Shown one piece after another: positions 8,704 through 16,920 of a DNA stretch of 34,737 nucleotides; the first letter of the stretch is position 1, and every line of letters starts with the position of its first letter. The translations under genes were made by a program, and so were the position numbers. The stretch comes from Betaproteobacteria bacterium (lineage in GTDB: Bacteria; Pseudomonadota; Gammaproteobacteria; Burkholderiales; SG8-41), in assembly GCA_016192835.1 (NCBI GenBank), contig JACPTJ010000099.1, positions 1 to 34,737 of the forward strand. The letters run 5' to 3'. The notes below the pieces were generated by a model. The model worked only from the letters and a program-made list of their open reading frames with translations. It made no database searches and was not told the DNA's origin.

Positions 8704-9948
8704 TCAGCGCTCCTTGACTTCCCAACCTGCGCCGTGAACGTGGCATGCTGCTCTACCAACAACGTCGCGATATATCTGTTCATATTGATTCACCACAATC
8801 CCGGCGCTGAAAATCTTCCGTGAACGCTCCAAGGCCGTTTCCCGGCATCGCGCGTAGACTGCGGGTTCCACGAGCAACCCCAGCATGGCCTCGCATATCG
8901 CCTGTGGGGACGTCACGTCGGCGAGCAACCCGCCGCCGCCTATTACCCACGGGACTGCACCGCTGCGACTGCCGCCTATGACCGGCACGCCGAGCGCCAT
9001 TGCCTCGGCCACCGACATGCCAAAGGTTTCCTCGAGCGACGGATGCACCAGCGCGTCCTCCTGGCTAAGAGCCTGCAGCAACTGCGAGTAAGGCAGGTTG
9101 CCAATGAAAGTGACCCCGGCGGCAACCCCGCGCGCATCGGCCCAGCGCTGCGCCCTACCCCCCGGCTCAAAATCAACGCCAAACAGGCTTAACTCGGCGT
9201 CTGGCAGGCGGCGGCGCAGCAGCGAGAACGCGATGAGCGCCGGTTGCGGGTTCTTGAGCGGACCCCAGCCATTCAGCACCATCGCGAGACGCGGGCGAAG
9301 CGGGTCAACCATTCGCCTTGAGGGCGCGTGCTTCATCACCTCCGACGGCAACGGATTGGGAATCACAGTGATTGGAACGCGAGCGGAACCGGCGATCGCA
9401 TCCCTGAGATAGGGGGAAACCGCAGTCAGCGTGCATGCTGTTGCCATGACACGCCGCGCCATGAAATAGCGCACCAGACGATAACCGTTCGGCATGTACC
9501 GCAGTACAGCCCGGGGCACGTCGTGGCAGGTAATTACGTGAGGCAACCCCGATGCGATGGCCGCAAGCGCAAACTCGTATGCCCAGTGCGCATGGATGAG
9601 GTCCAGTCCCTCGGAGAGCATGGCTTGGCGCAACGCGTCACGCTCGATGCGAAAGCCATCTACTGCCCGCCCCGGCTTGCCGAACTTCGGGCGAAAGGCA
9701 TGAGGCCGTACGGGGCAATAATGAATCCGGAAGCGATCGCCCTGCGCCACGACTTCGGCGTACGGCGAAATCGGCAAGTCCGAGGAAGTCGTGAAAGCGG
9801 CCACCGTATGGCCGCGCGCGAGAAGTTCGCCGATCAGCGTGCTTACCAGTGGCGCGCCGCCATAGCCGTGAGGCAGCCGTGCCGGATCTTCCGCGACGAA
9901 GCCGGCAATGCTCTCCGTGCCAATGGGACCGGCGATGCCAATTTTCAT
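8704..9948 (-). CDS. GT4 family glycosyltransferase
   Basis: A 414-residue GT-B glycosyltransferase. N-lobe: MKIGIAGPIGTESIAGF, then a glycine-rich GYGGAPLVSTLIGELLARGH loop. LDLIHAHWAYEFAL and ITCHDVPRAVL follow the GT4 pattern. The C-lobe contains LFGVDFEPGG, FIGNLPYSQL and a good E-x7-E motif in HPSLEETFGMSVAEAMALGVPVIG (Glu pair around EETFGMSVAEA), then GLLADVTSPQ. It starts with ATG at 9948, 36 bases downstream of the deacetylase stop; a clear ribosome site is not seen. Likely adds one sugar of the repeat unit to the undecaprenyl-linked chain on the cytoplasmic side. Sugar specificity is unknown. Confidence 0.9.
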   Translation of the reverse strand: MKIGIAGPIGTESIAGFVAEDPARLPHGYGGAPLVSTLIGELLARGHTVAAFTTSSDLPISPYAEVVAQGDRFRIHYCPVRPHAFRPKFGKPGRAVDGFRIERDALRQAMLSEGLDLIHAHWAYEFALAAIASGLPHVITCHDVPRAVLRYMPNGYRLVRYFMARRVMATACTLTAVSPYLRDAIAGSARVPITVIPNPLPSEVMKHAPSRRMVDPLRPRLAMVLNGWGPLKNPQPALIAFSLLRRRLPDAELSLFGVDFEPGGRAQRWADARGVAAGVTFIGNLPYSQLLQALSQEDALVHPSLEETFGMSVAEAMALGVPVIGGSRSGAVPWVIGGGGLLADVTSPQAICEAMLGLLVEPAVYARCRETALERSRKIFSAGIVVNQYEQIYRDVVGRAACHVHGAGWEVKER

Positions 9949-9984
9949 TTATTTCGAGCTTGCCTGGAACCGAAGCCGGGTCGA

Positions 9985-10764
9985 TCAGCCGCTATTCGCG
10001 GCAGCATACTGCAGCAATTCGCGATTGTTCAGCCGGCCCTCGACCGGAATGCGCTCGGCAGCATAGCGCAGGAAGTCGTCGAGTTGCCGCCAGCCATCGA
10101 AACTCTCCAGCTCCCACGAGTGCCCCCACAAATGGAACACCCCGCCATGAAAACACACATAATCCAGCATCGCTTGCAGGCGGGACGTGAAAGTTTCTTT
10201 TCCATGGAAAACGGAGTACAGGTCCTTGGTTCGCTGCCATTCGCCGCGCCCGGTGAAATTCCTCACGAACAGACTGCGAGCCTTTCCCAATACGGAACGA
10301 GGGGAGGGGTGCTCATGGGGATAAAACTGGATCGTCGTCGGCATTTGAAAAGGATCAGCCAGCATTGTCCGGTGAAATTTTTCGATCGTTCTGGCATAGT
10401 CAAATCCGGCATCGATCACCATTTGCCGGAGCTTCCAGGTGCATTGTCCCAAGGGATAACAGAAACCGCTCACGCGATGCCCCAGGATCCGCTCGAGCTG
10501 GTTTTTTCCTTCCACGATCTGCCTGCGCGCCTCTGCCGCGTCAACGGTCTTCAGGGGGCAGTGATCGATCGTGTGCGAGCCGATCTCGAACTCCTGTCCG
10601 AGGCGCCGCATTTCCCCGGGAGGCATCACGGGCAAGCCCTCGCGATTGGACAAGGGCATATAAAACGTGCCCTGGAATCCGTGCCGGGACAACAACTCGG
10701 CCATTCGCGCATCGAGCGGATGGCCATCGTCCCAGGAAGTCGTGAAGAGGGCCCGGTTTTCCAT
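9985..10764 (-). CDS. Polysaccharide deacetylase (NodB-like), copy B
   Basis: A 259-residue paralogue of the protein encoded at 366-1112: the motifs LFTTSWDDGHPLD, GSHTIDH, GFCYPLGQ and HLWGHSWELE recur in the same order with near-identical flanks. It differs mainly by an extra stretch of about ten residues around EHPSPRSVLGKA. There is no signal peptide. The ATG at 10764 lies 7 bases after the NadE-like stop with a GAGAG in between; an open frame upstream of it lies inside that gene and is not used. It is placed in the acyl/amide module, so it may remove an acetyl group to free an amine before a new acyl group is added (inference). Confidence 0.87.
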   Translation of the reverse strand: MENRALFTTSWDDGHPLDARMAELLSRHGFQGTFYMPLSNREGLPVMPPGEMRRLGQEFEIGSHTIDHCPLKTVDAAEARRQIVEGKNQLERILGHRVSGFCYPLGQCTWKLRQMVIDAGFDYARTIEKFHRTMLADPFQMPTTIQFYPHEHPSPRSVLGKARSLFVRNFTGRGEWQRTKDLYSVFHGKETFTSRLQAMLDYVCFHGGVFHLWGHSWELESFDGWRQLDDFLRYAAERIPVEGRLNNRELLQYAAANSG

Positions 10765-10771
10765 GCGACTC

Positions 10772-11824
10772 TCAGTTGGACCGGATGTGATCGTGCGCCA
10801 GAACCGGTTCGACCAGCAAAGGCGGACAGTGCAGGTAATTCGTGGCACGGCGTTTGGAGCCAATGTCCCGCCACACGCGCGCCACCTGCTCAACGCTCAA
10901 ACCGACTGCCGGCGCGACGGCCTCCGCGGGAATGCCATGGGTGCAGGCATACAGGCAAAGATCCATGAGATTGTAGGGAAGAGAAAAGTAGAATTCTTCC
11001 TGGGTCTGCGCGAGCGACCACGTATCGGTTGTCGGCGGCCGGGCGCGGATCTCTTCGGGGATCCCCAGGAATTCCGCGAGCTGGTAGACCTGGGTCTTGT
11101 AGAGGTGCGCGATCGGCTTGAAGTCCGCCGCGCCGTCACCGTTCTTCACGAAAAATCCCTGGTCGTATTCCAGCCGGTTCGGCGTTCCGGCCACCGCGTA
11201 GTTCAACCGGTCGGCGTGATAGTACTCGATCTGTTTGCGCGTGCGCTGCTTCATGTTGGTGGCGGCAACGATACCGAGATAGATGTCGAGCGGCAGCCGC
11301 AGCTTCTGCAGCCGCTGGTCGGGCGATTGCACCACCAGCGAAGTAATGCTGTATCCCTCGTTGCCGAGGACGTTCGCGATCGCGACCTTGCAGCCCCAGC
11401 CGGCGCCAAAATCGGGAACCAGTTTGCGGATGAATTCATCGCGCCGCGCGTAGCAACCGGCCGCCGTGAGTAAAGGTTCGATGTCTTCCGTCACGCTCCG
11501 CACGCCGAGTTGCCCGGCCACCAGCCGGCCCAGCCGGAGGCTGTCCTTATCCGAGTCTTTCTCCGGCATGAACACGGCCAGCACCTTGTCCGCGCCGAGC
11601 GCTTGAGCGCAGAGCGCCGCTGTCACGCTCGAGTCGATGCCGCCTGACAATCCGATGACAGCTCCCCGGCGCCTCAGCGTGCGCAGTACCTGGGTGCGTA
11701 TGGCGTCGTTGATGCGGCGCACTTCAGCGGCGGAATCGACCCGCAAAACGTCGGGAGAAAATCCGGACGCCGCGGCCGCGCGCTGATCGGCGGGATCGGA
11801 CGGTGGCGGAACGGTCCCGCTCAT
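10772..11824 (-). CDS. nadE: NAD synthase-family amide synthase (NadE-like, ammonia-dependent type)
   Basis: A 350-residue N-type ATP pyrophosphatase. The PP-loop is VIGLSGGIDSS at residues 57-66, then VLAVFMPEKDSDKDS, ATNMKQRTRK, VAGTPNRLEYDQGFFVKNGDGAADFKPI and LYKTQVYQLAEFLGIP, all matching NadE order. No CN-hydrolase glutaminase domain is present, so ammonia must come from solution or a partner. The known family reaction is amidation of deamido-NAD through an adenylate. The protein is longer than usual NadE (about 270 residues), with an N-terminal extension of about 50 and a C-terminal tail. Start ATG overlaps the ligase stop (ATGA). Context with AsnB, ACP and an acyl-AMP ligase leaves open that it amidates another carboxylate; the symbol marks the family only. 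Confidence 0.85.
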   Translation of the reverse strand: MSGTVPPPSDPADQRAAAASGFSPDVLRVDSAAEVRRINDAIRTQVLRTLRRRGAVIGLSGGIDSSVTAALCAQALGADKVLAVFMPEKDSDKDSLRLGRLVAGQLGVRSVTEDIEPLLTAAGCYARRDEFIRKLVPDFGAGWGCKVAIANVLGNEGYSITSLVVQSPDQRLQKLRLPLDIYLGIVAATNMKQRTRKQIEYYHADRLNYAVAGTPNRLEYDQGFFVKNGDGAADFKPIAHLYKTQVYQLAEFLGIPEEIRARPPTTDTWSLAQTQEEFYFSLPYNLMDLCLYACTHGIPAEAVAPAVGLSVEQVARVWRDIGSKRRATNYLHCPPLLVEPVLAHDHIRSN

Positions 11825-13374
11825 TCGCGCTCCTCCAGGGACTGGGCGTCAATCAGACGGCGGCTGATCTTGCCGCTGTCGGTCTTGGGAAGCGAGTCGC
11901 GAAACTCGACCAGCTTTGGAATCATGAACTCTTCGAGATGTTTGGCGCAGTGGCGAATGACGTCCTGCTCCTTCATTGCCGCATGGGTTGAAACGACGAC
12001 GGCTTTGATGGCCATGCCGAGGATCGCGTCGGGTACGCCGATCACGGCGGCCTCGCGGATGCCGGCAAGCGCATACAGCACGTTTTCGATTTCCTTCGGG
12101 CTCACTTTCTCGCCACGCGTCTTGATAATGTCGTCCTTGCGGGCGACGAAATAGAGAAAGCCCTCGTCATCGGCGCGGAACAGGTCCCCGGTGTGGAGCA
12201 CCTTTTCCCATGCGAAAGGACCGGGGCGCAGCGCGCGATCGGTGGCTTCAGGGTCTTCCCAATAGCCTTTCATCACGTGCGGGCCGCGGATGACAAGCTC
12301 GCCGACCGTGCCGGGGGGAACGCGCTGGCCCGCGTCCTCAATCACGTAGGCCTCGGTGCCGGGAATGGCGATGCCGACCGAGCCCGGGCGTTTTGCCAGC
12401 TCGCCCGGGGGCAGATAGGTGCAGCGCTTGCACTCCGTCACCCCGTACATGGAGTAAATCCGGGCTTGGGGAAAAAGCTCCTGCAGGCGCGCAATGTGCG
12501 CGGGCGGCAGCGCGGCGGCTGTGTTCGTGATGTAGCGGATATGCGGGTAAGCGCCGGGTTTCAGGTCCTTCATCTGCAGGAGGATGGCCGCCATCGTCGG
12601 CACCAGCGGCAGGCCGGTGACTTGTTCGGCGGCGATCTTGTTGAGTATGGCCTGAGGAAATGCGAACGATTTCTCCAGCACGAGGGTTGCCCCGACCCGC
12701 ATCGCCATCAGCACCTGATACAGGCCGTAATCGAATGAGATCGGTAGAACGTTGAGGATGATGTCGTCGGGCGTATTTTCGAGATAGGTGGTGATCGATG
12801 ACGCCGCGGCCACGATATTCTGGTGCGTCATCATCACGCCCTTGGGGAAGCCGGTCGACCCCGAGGTGTAGATCAACATTGCCAGATCGAGCTCGATGCC
12901 GGCGGCATCCGGCGACGGCGCTATCCCGGGCTCGGCGAGGGCGTCCTCGAAGCGAATGCCCCCGGCCACCGCAGGCTTGCCTGCGGCGCCGGTCACGACG
13001 GCAAGTTTGACCGAGGGCGCTTCCGCCAGGGCGTCGCGCGCGACCGGCAACAGCGAGCCGAGCGTGATCAGCGCCGCAGCCCGGCAGTTATTCAGCAGAT
13101 AGGCGAGCTTGTCGGCTTTGGTGGACGGATTGATCGGGCTGAATACGGCACCCGCTTTCAATACCGCGAAGATGCCGACGACCGCTTCCCAGCGATTGTC
13201 CATGAAGACGACGACGCGATCGCCGCGCGTGACGCCGTGGCGGCGCAGCGCGGCCGCAAGGCGATCGGATGCAACATCGATTTCCCTGAATGTGAGGCGC
13301 CTGTCGCCGGCAACTACCGCGATCTTTTCCGGAAATCGGCGGCTGCTGTCCCGCAGGAATTGCTCAACGCGCAT
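11821..13374 (-). CDS. Acyl-AMP ligase of the ANL superfamily (exosortase-locus type)
   Basis: A 517-residue adenylating enzyme. Core motifs: A3 P-loop YTSGSTGFPKG (about 169-179), A5 YSMYGVTECKRC, A7 LHTGDLFRADDEGFLYF, A8 KDDIIKTRGEKVSPKEIE, and A10 LPKTDSGKISRR with the catalytic lysine. The family activates a carboxylate as acyl-AMP and loads it on CoA or a carrier protein. The carrier gene lies just upstream, with only two bases between its stop and this ATG, so loading of that ACP is the likely role. It resembles the acyl-CoA ligases reported near exosortase loci. The substrate may be a fatty, hydroxy or amino acid; the binding pocket cannot be decoded by eye with confidence. The stop overlaps the NadE-like start. 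Confidence 0.9.
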   Translation of the reverse strand: MRVEQFLRDSSRRFPEKIAVVAGDRRLTFREIDVASDRLAAALRRHGVTRGDRVVVFMDNRWEAVVGIFAVLKAGAVFSPINPSTKADKLAYLLNNCRAAALITLGSLLPVARDALAEAPSVKLAVVTGAAGKPAVAGGIRFEDALAEPGIAPSPDAAGIELDLAMLIYTSGSTGFPKGVMMTHQNIVAAASSITTYLENTPDDIILNVLPISFDYGLYQVLMAMRVGATLVLEKSFAFPQAILNKIAAEQVTGLPLVPTMAAILLQMKDLKPGAYPHIRYITNTAAALPPAHIARLQELFPQARIYSMYGVTECKRCTYLPPGELAKRPGSVGIAIPGTEAYVIEDAGQRVPPGTVGELVIRGPHVMKGYWEDPEATDRALRPGPFAWEKVLHTGDLFRADDEGFLYFVARKDDIIKTRGEKVSPKEIENVLYALAGIREAAVIGVPDAILGMAIKAVVVSTHAAMKEQDVIRHCAKHLEEFMIPKLVEFRDSLPKTDSGKISRRLIDAQSLEERE

Positions 13375-13376
13375 GG

Positions 13377-13628
13377 CTATGCGGTTTTCCCTTGGACGTA
13401 GCTGACGATCCTGCTGATGGAATCCAGGTTCTCCGGCACCATCTCGGCATCGCCGAACGCAAGGCCAAACTCGGTCTCGAGAAATGCGACCAGTTCCAGC
13501 ACGCCGGTCGAGTCGATCACGCCGGCTTCCAGCAGCGATTCCGAGTCCGTCAAAGAGGCACGATCCTCGCGAAACAGAAAATTATCCGTGATGAACTGAC
13601 GGACTTTTTGTTCGATATCAATCTGCAC
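13377..13628 (-). CDS. Acyl carrier protein
   Basis: An 83-residue acidic four-helix carrier protein. The phosphopantetheine site is GVIDSTGVLEL, with Ser at about residue 40; FLETEFGLAFGDAEMVPENLDS follows as helix III and loop. The start was chosen as GTG at 13628 because a strong GGGAGG lies about five bases upstream; the open frame extends to a TTG at 13652 that overlaps the asnB stop and has no such site. It is placed between asnB and the acyl-AMP ligase, two bases from the latter. It is not the fatty-acid-synthesis ACP, which carries DSLDTVE-like sequence and sits in the fab cluster; this one is probably dedicated to the polymer-decoration module. Confidence 0.88.
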   Translation of the reverse strand: MQIDIEQKVRQFITDNFLFREDRASLTDSESLLEAGVIDSTGVLELVAFLETEFGLAFGDAEMVPENLDSISRIVSYVQGKTA

Positions 13629-13648
13629 CTCTGCCTCCCGCAGGATGT

Positions 13649-15610
13649 TCAAGCTGCTTGCGAAGATGCCCGCGGCAAGCCGCCGGCCTCAAAAAATTGC
13701 TGCCCCAGGATCTGGGTCGAGAGTATTCCCACGAACGCCATGTTATCGCGAAAGCCGACAAACGATAGTGCGCTGCATTTGCGGACGAGCTTGTCGACCG
13801 CGCGCGGTTCGAACAAGCCCAGCGCGGAGATCCGGTTGGCGGCGAGCATTTCCGCCGCAAACGCGGGCGCCTGCGGTCCGACGAACGGTTGGCTGTCCGG
13901 CGCGCGGTAGGGCTGTTTGGGACGGCCCGCGATGGCTGCGGGAAGCAGGCGGCCCGCCACCTCGCGCAGAATGTGTTTCTCGCGCAGCGTGCGCAGCTTG
14001 AGCCGCGGCGGAAGGCGGGCACCGAACTCGATCACGCGATGGTCGAGAAACGGGAAGCGTCCCTCGACCGAATGCGCCATCGCAACCCGGTCGCCTTGCG
14101 ACGACAGGATATAGCCGGGCAGCAAATAGGCGGTCTCGAGATATTGCGCCTGCGACAGCGGATGCCAGCCGCTGAATTCGGGAGGCAGCCGCTCGCGCAG
14201 TTCCGCAAGCGCATCGTAGCCGCGTAGCGCATCCCGCAATTCCGCGGAAAAAAAGTTCTTGGCGCCGGCGGTCGTGCGAAACCGGGGAAGATGCGAGAAC
14301 AGGGGGTCCGCCGTGTCGTCGGCAGCGGTGAAAAAAAACGCCTCCAGATATTTCTGCGACTGGCTCTTCAGCGCCGGCAGATAGGGATACAGACGCTGCA
14401 GCAAGAGCAGTCGCCGGCGGGATCGCGGTTGCGCCGCGCAGAATCGGCGCACCTTCGCTTCCTTGAAAATGTCGTATCCTCCAAAGACCTCGTCGGCGCC
14501 TTCGCCGGTCAATACGACCTTGAATCCGTTGGCGTGGACATGGGAGGAAAGCGCGAAAAGCGGCGCCGGCGCGGTGCGCAGGATCGGCCGCTCGACATGG
14601 CGGATGACTTCGGGAAATAACCGCCCGATATCCGCTGTTGTGCAGGTGACGGAAGTGTGCTCGGTCGCGAGCGCACGCACCATTTCGCCTTGAAACTCGC
14701 TTTCGTCGAATTCCCCCGACTCGAACTTAACGGAAAAGGTGCGCAGCCGTTCCGGAACGAGCGCCTTCACCATCGCCGTGATCAGCGATGAGTCGAGTCC
14801 GCCGCTGAGATAGGCTCCGACCGGCACGTCGGAGCGCAGGCGTATCCGCGTGGCATCGACCAGCAACGCATTCAATTCCTCGGCGATTTCGCCTTCCGCG
14901 CGAAGGTCGAGCGTGCTTGCGTCGCCCTCCTCCGGGTAGGATAGCCGCCAATAGGGACGCACCTGCGTTCCCTGCGGGCCCGCAATCAACACATGAGCCG
15001 GCGGCAATTCAGAGATGTTCTTGAAGGGAGTGCGTGGCGCGAGCGGAACCCACAACGTGAAAATCTGATCGAGGGCGATCGGATCGATCTCGGCGGTTAC
15101 GCCGGGAGCTTCGAGCAGCGCCTTCACTTCGGAGGCGAAATAGAGGCGTCCGTCACGATTCGTGTAGTACAGCGGCCGCACGCCGGCCCGGTCGCGCGCC
15201 AGCATGAACAGATTCCGGCGGCTGTCCCAAATGGCGAACGCGAAATCGCCATTGAAAAGCGTGACGCAGTCGGCTCCCATTTCCTCGTAGAGCTGGAGGA
15301 TCACCTCCGTATCGGACTCTGTCCGAAAGCGCCGGCCGCGCGCAATCAGATCGCGACGCAGCTCGACGTAATTGAAGATTTCGCCGTTGAACGTGATCCA
15401 GATCGCGCCGTCCGAATTCGCCATCGGCTGCTGGCCGGTGGCGATGTCGATGATCGAGAGCCGCGCATGCGCGAGCCCCGCTTCGCTGCCGGCATGGGTC
15501 CCCTTTGCATCCGGGCCGCGATGCGCAAGCGTCCCGATCATGCGCTCGAGAATCTCGAACGCAGGAACCGGCGTATCCGACCTCCCGTAATAACCTGCGA
15601 TGCCGCACAT
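13649..15610 (-). CDS. asnB: Glutamine-hydrolysing asparagine synthetase-like amidotransferase
   Basis: A 653-residue protein. The N-terminal class II glutaminase begins MCGIAGYYGR (nucleophile Cys2) and has HRGPDAKG, ARLSIID, and FNGEIFNY. The C-terminal synthetase carries the PP-loop YLSGGLDSS (about 268-275) and GEGADEVFGGYDIF, then HSVEGRFPFLDHRV. Both active sites look intact. The reaction known for the family moves glutamine ammonia to an adenylated carboxylate; in exosortase and O-antigen loci relatives are thought to amidate uronic or other acid groups. ATG at 15610 has AAAGG eight bases upstream and must be the start to expose Cys2. The tail after about 600 is more divergent. Gene order suggests co-function with the downstream ACP and ligase. 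Confidence 0.92.
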   Translation of the reverse strand: MCGIAGYYGRSDTPVPAFEILERMIGTLAHRGPDAKGTHAGSEAGLAHARLSIIDIATGQQPMANSDGAIWITFNGEIFNYVELRRDLIARGRRFRTESDTEVILQLYEEMGADCVTLFNGDFAFAIWDSRRNLFMLARDRAGVRPLYYTNRDGRLYFASEVKALLEAPGVTAEIDPIALDQIFTLWVPLAPRTPFKNISELPPAHVLIAGPQGTQVRPYWRLSYPEEGDASTLDLRAEGEIAEELNALLVDATRIRLRSDVPVGAYLSGGLDSSLITAMVKALVPERLRTFSVKFESGEFDESEFQGEMVRALATEHTSVTCTTADIGRLFPEVIRHVERPILRTAPAPLFALSSHVHANGFKVVLTGEGADEVFGGYDIFKEAKVRRFCAAQPRSRRRLLLLQRLYPYLPALKSQSQKYLEAFFFTAADDTADPLFSHLPRFRTTAGAKNFFSAELRDALRGYDALAELRERLPPEFSGWHPLSQAQYLETAYLLPGYILSSQGDRVAMAHSVEGRFPFLDHRVIEFGARLPPRLKLRTLREKHILREVAGRLLPAAIAGRPKQPYRAPDSQPFVGPQAPAFAAEMLAANRISALGLFEPRAVDKLVRKCSALSFVGFRDNMAFVGILSTQILGQQFFEAGGLPRASSQAA

Positions 15611-15637
15611 AGGGAGAGCCTTTCCCGGCCTAGACTT

Positions 15638-16753
15638 TCAGACGAATTGCCCGTGGGTCAGCCGCGCCCATGACTCCCCGGCCAGTCCCGTCACCAAAGC
15701 GTCGCCGGCGCGGATCGCGGCAAGCAGCCCCGCATTTCTGGAGTGCATCGTCACCGACGGCGCACGCTTGAAGATGCACCCGTTTTGCAGCAGAGCGTCG
15801 AGCAAATCCGGCTGAGACCGGCCCCTCACCACCACGCAACCGAGGTCATTCACGTCAGCCAGCAGACCCTTGATAACGGTGTCGGCGTCGCCCCGCCCGC
15901 TGAAAATCTGCAGCACCAACGCGATGCCCCCCGGACGGCCGTAATATAGGTAGCAGCCGAGCGGCGCCCTGTTCTTGCCGCAGACAATACGGCCGATCAA
16001 ATCACCAAAAGGCTCCTTGCGCGCCGCATGCGTGAGAAACCAGCGCAGGCTCGCGTCGTCCCACGCCGGCCTGAGTTCGTAGCGTGCCGAAAATTGCCGG
16101 ACTAGCGCAACCAATTCGTTCGCGTTGATATCGGCCCGCTCAATCCGGGCATCGAGCGGCTCGACCCGAAAGCGACGCCGTTTGCCCACGCGCAACAGGG
16201 TATCGACGGCAAGTCCGACCGGGCGGAGCCAGCCCGCCATCCACGACCGCTCCTTGAGCATCGCGATGCCGAACTGGGCGGGACGCAGAACTCGCTCCCA
16301 ATCCATGCTGTAGGTCGGAACGGTACTGCCACCGAGGCGCTGCCACATGCGCTGTACCTGCGGACCCGATGTTTCGCCCAGCGACAAGTCCTGCGGTCCG
16401 GTGATGAAGGAACGCAGTAGACGCGCTCCCGCCAGGGGGTCCTGCCGCGGGTTGTCGACCATCAGCGAGCTCGCGAGGGCGGCGCGTATCGCGGCTCCTC
16501 GGTAAGTCATCTGGAGCGGCAACACCCCAATGAAACCATTAACCATCCCATCGGCGGACACACTGACGCGTGAGGTCAGCTCCGGATCGCGCCAGGGATG
16601 TTCGAAGAACAGGTCCCCCAAGTACGACTGGAGCGTGGCCAGATCGCATTTCTCATTGTTGCGAAATATGCGCCTGAACAACGCCGCGACAACCGCAAGA
16701 TCGTCAGGCCTGAATTCTCGAATCCTTACATTACCCTCGAGGGTGATTCCCAT
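15638..16753 (-). CDS. GNAT/FemAB-like acyltransferase
   Basis: A 371-residue protein with a GNAT-like first half (IREFRPDDLAVVAALFRRIF at the start; LASSLMVDNPRQDPLAGARLL resembling the acyl-CoA pyrophosphate-binding region, though the usual Q/RxxGxG/A is poorly kept) and a second half reminiscent of a duplicated GNAT/FemAB fold. Similar proteins occur in exosortase-associated loci. It may transfer an acyl or aminoacyl group to a sugar amine; the donor could be the nearby ACP (inference). Start ATG at 16753 has an AGGG only three bases away, which is unusually close. It is the first gene after a 167-base gap containing a TATAAT element, so it may open a transcription unit running to the left. 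Confidence 0.65.
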   Translation of the reverse strand: MGITLEGNVRIREFRPDDLAVVAALFRRIFRNNEKCDLATLQSYLGDLFFEHPWRDPELTSRVSVSADGMVNGFIGVLPLQMTYRGAAIRAALASSLMVDNPRQDPLAGARLLRSFITGPQDLSLGETSGPQVQRMWQRLGGSTVPTYSMDWERVLRPAQFGIAMLKERSWMAGWLRPVGLAVDTLLRVGKRRRFRVEPLDARIERADINANELVALVRQFSARYELRPAWDDASLRWFLTHAARKEPFGDLIGRIVCGKNRAPLGCYLYYGRPGGIALVLQIFSGRGDADTVIKGLLADVNDLGCVVVRGRSQPDLLDALLQNGCIFKRAPSVTMHSRNAGLLAAIRAGDALVTGLAGESWARLTHGQFV

Positions 16754-16836
16754 TAACCCTGCACCTGGGTGCGAAACCCGCTATGTTGGAAAGGAAGACC
16801 GGTTTCGAACTCATTATCAGTTTTACGCGCCGGCCC

Positions 16837-16842
16837 ATTATA
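16837..16842 (-). promoter_or_regulatory. Candidate sigma-70 -10 element upstream of the GNAT-asnB-acp group
   Basis: A perfect TATAAT is present on the minus strand in the 167-base gap between the flippase and GNAT genes. The leader to the GNAT ATG would be about 77 bases. No good -35 box at 16-18 bases was found (a TTGACG is 35 bases away), so the call rests on the -10 match and location. Confidence 0.35.
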
Positions 16843-16920
16843 GCGCGGCGGCCCGAGTTCGATTCTCATGACTTTGCCGTCAAAAAAACGAATCCCATTG
16901 TTGGTGGTCGTATTCTCCAA

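Noticed and set aside
9328-10968. Plus-strand open frame of over 500 codons
   Set aside because: It covers the antisense of a GT4 gene, a deacetylase gene and part of the NadE-like gene, all well supported on the minus strand; the product looks like mirrored codon bias.
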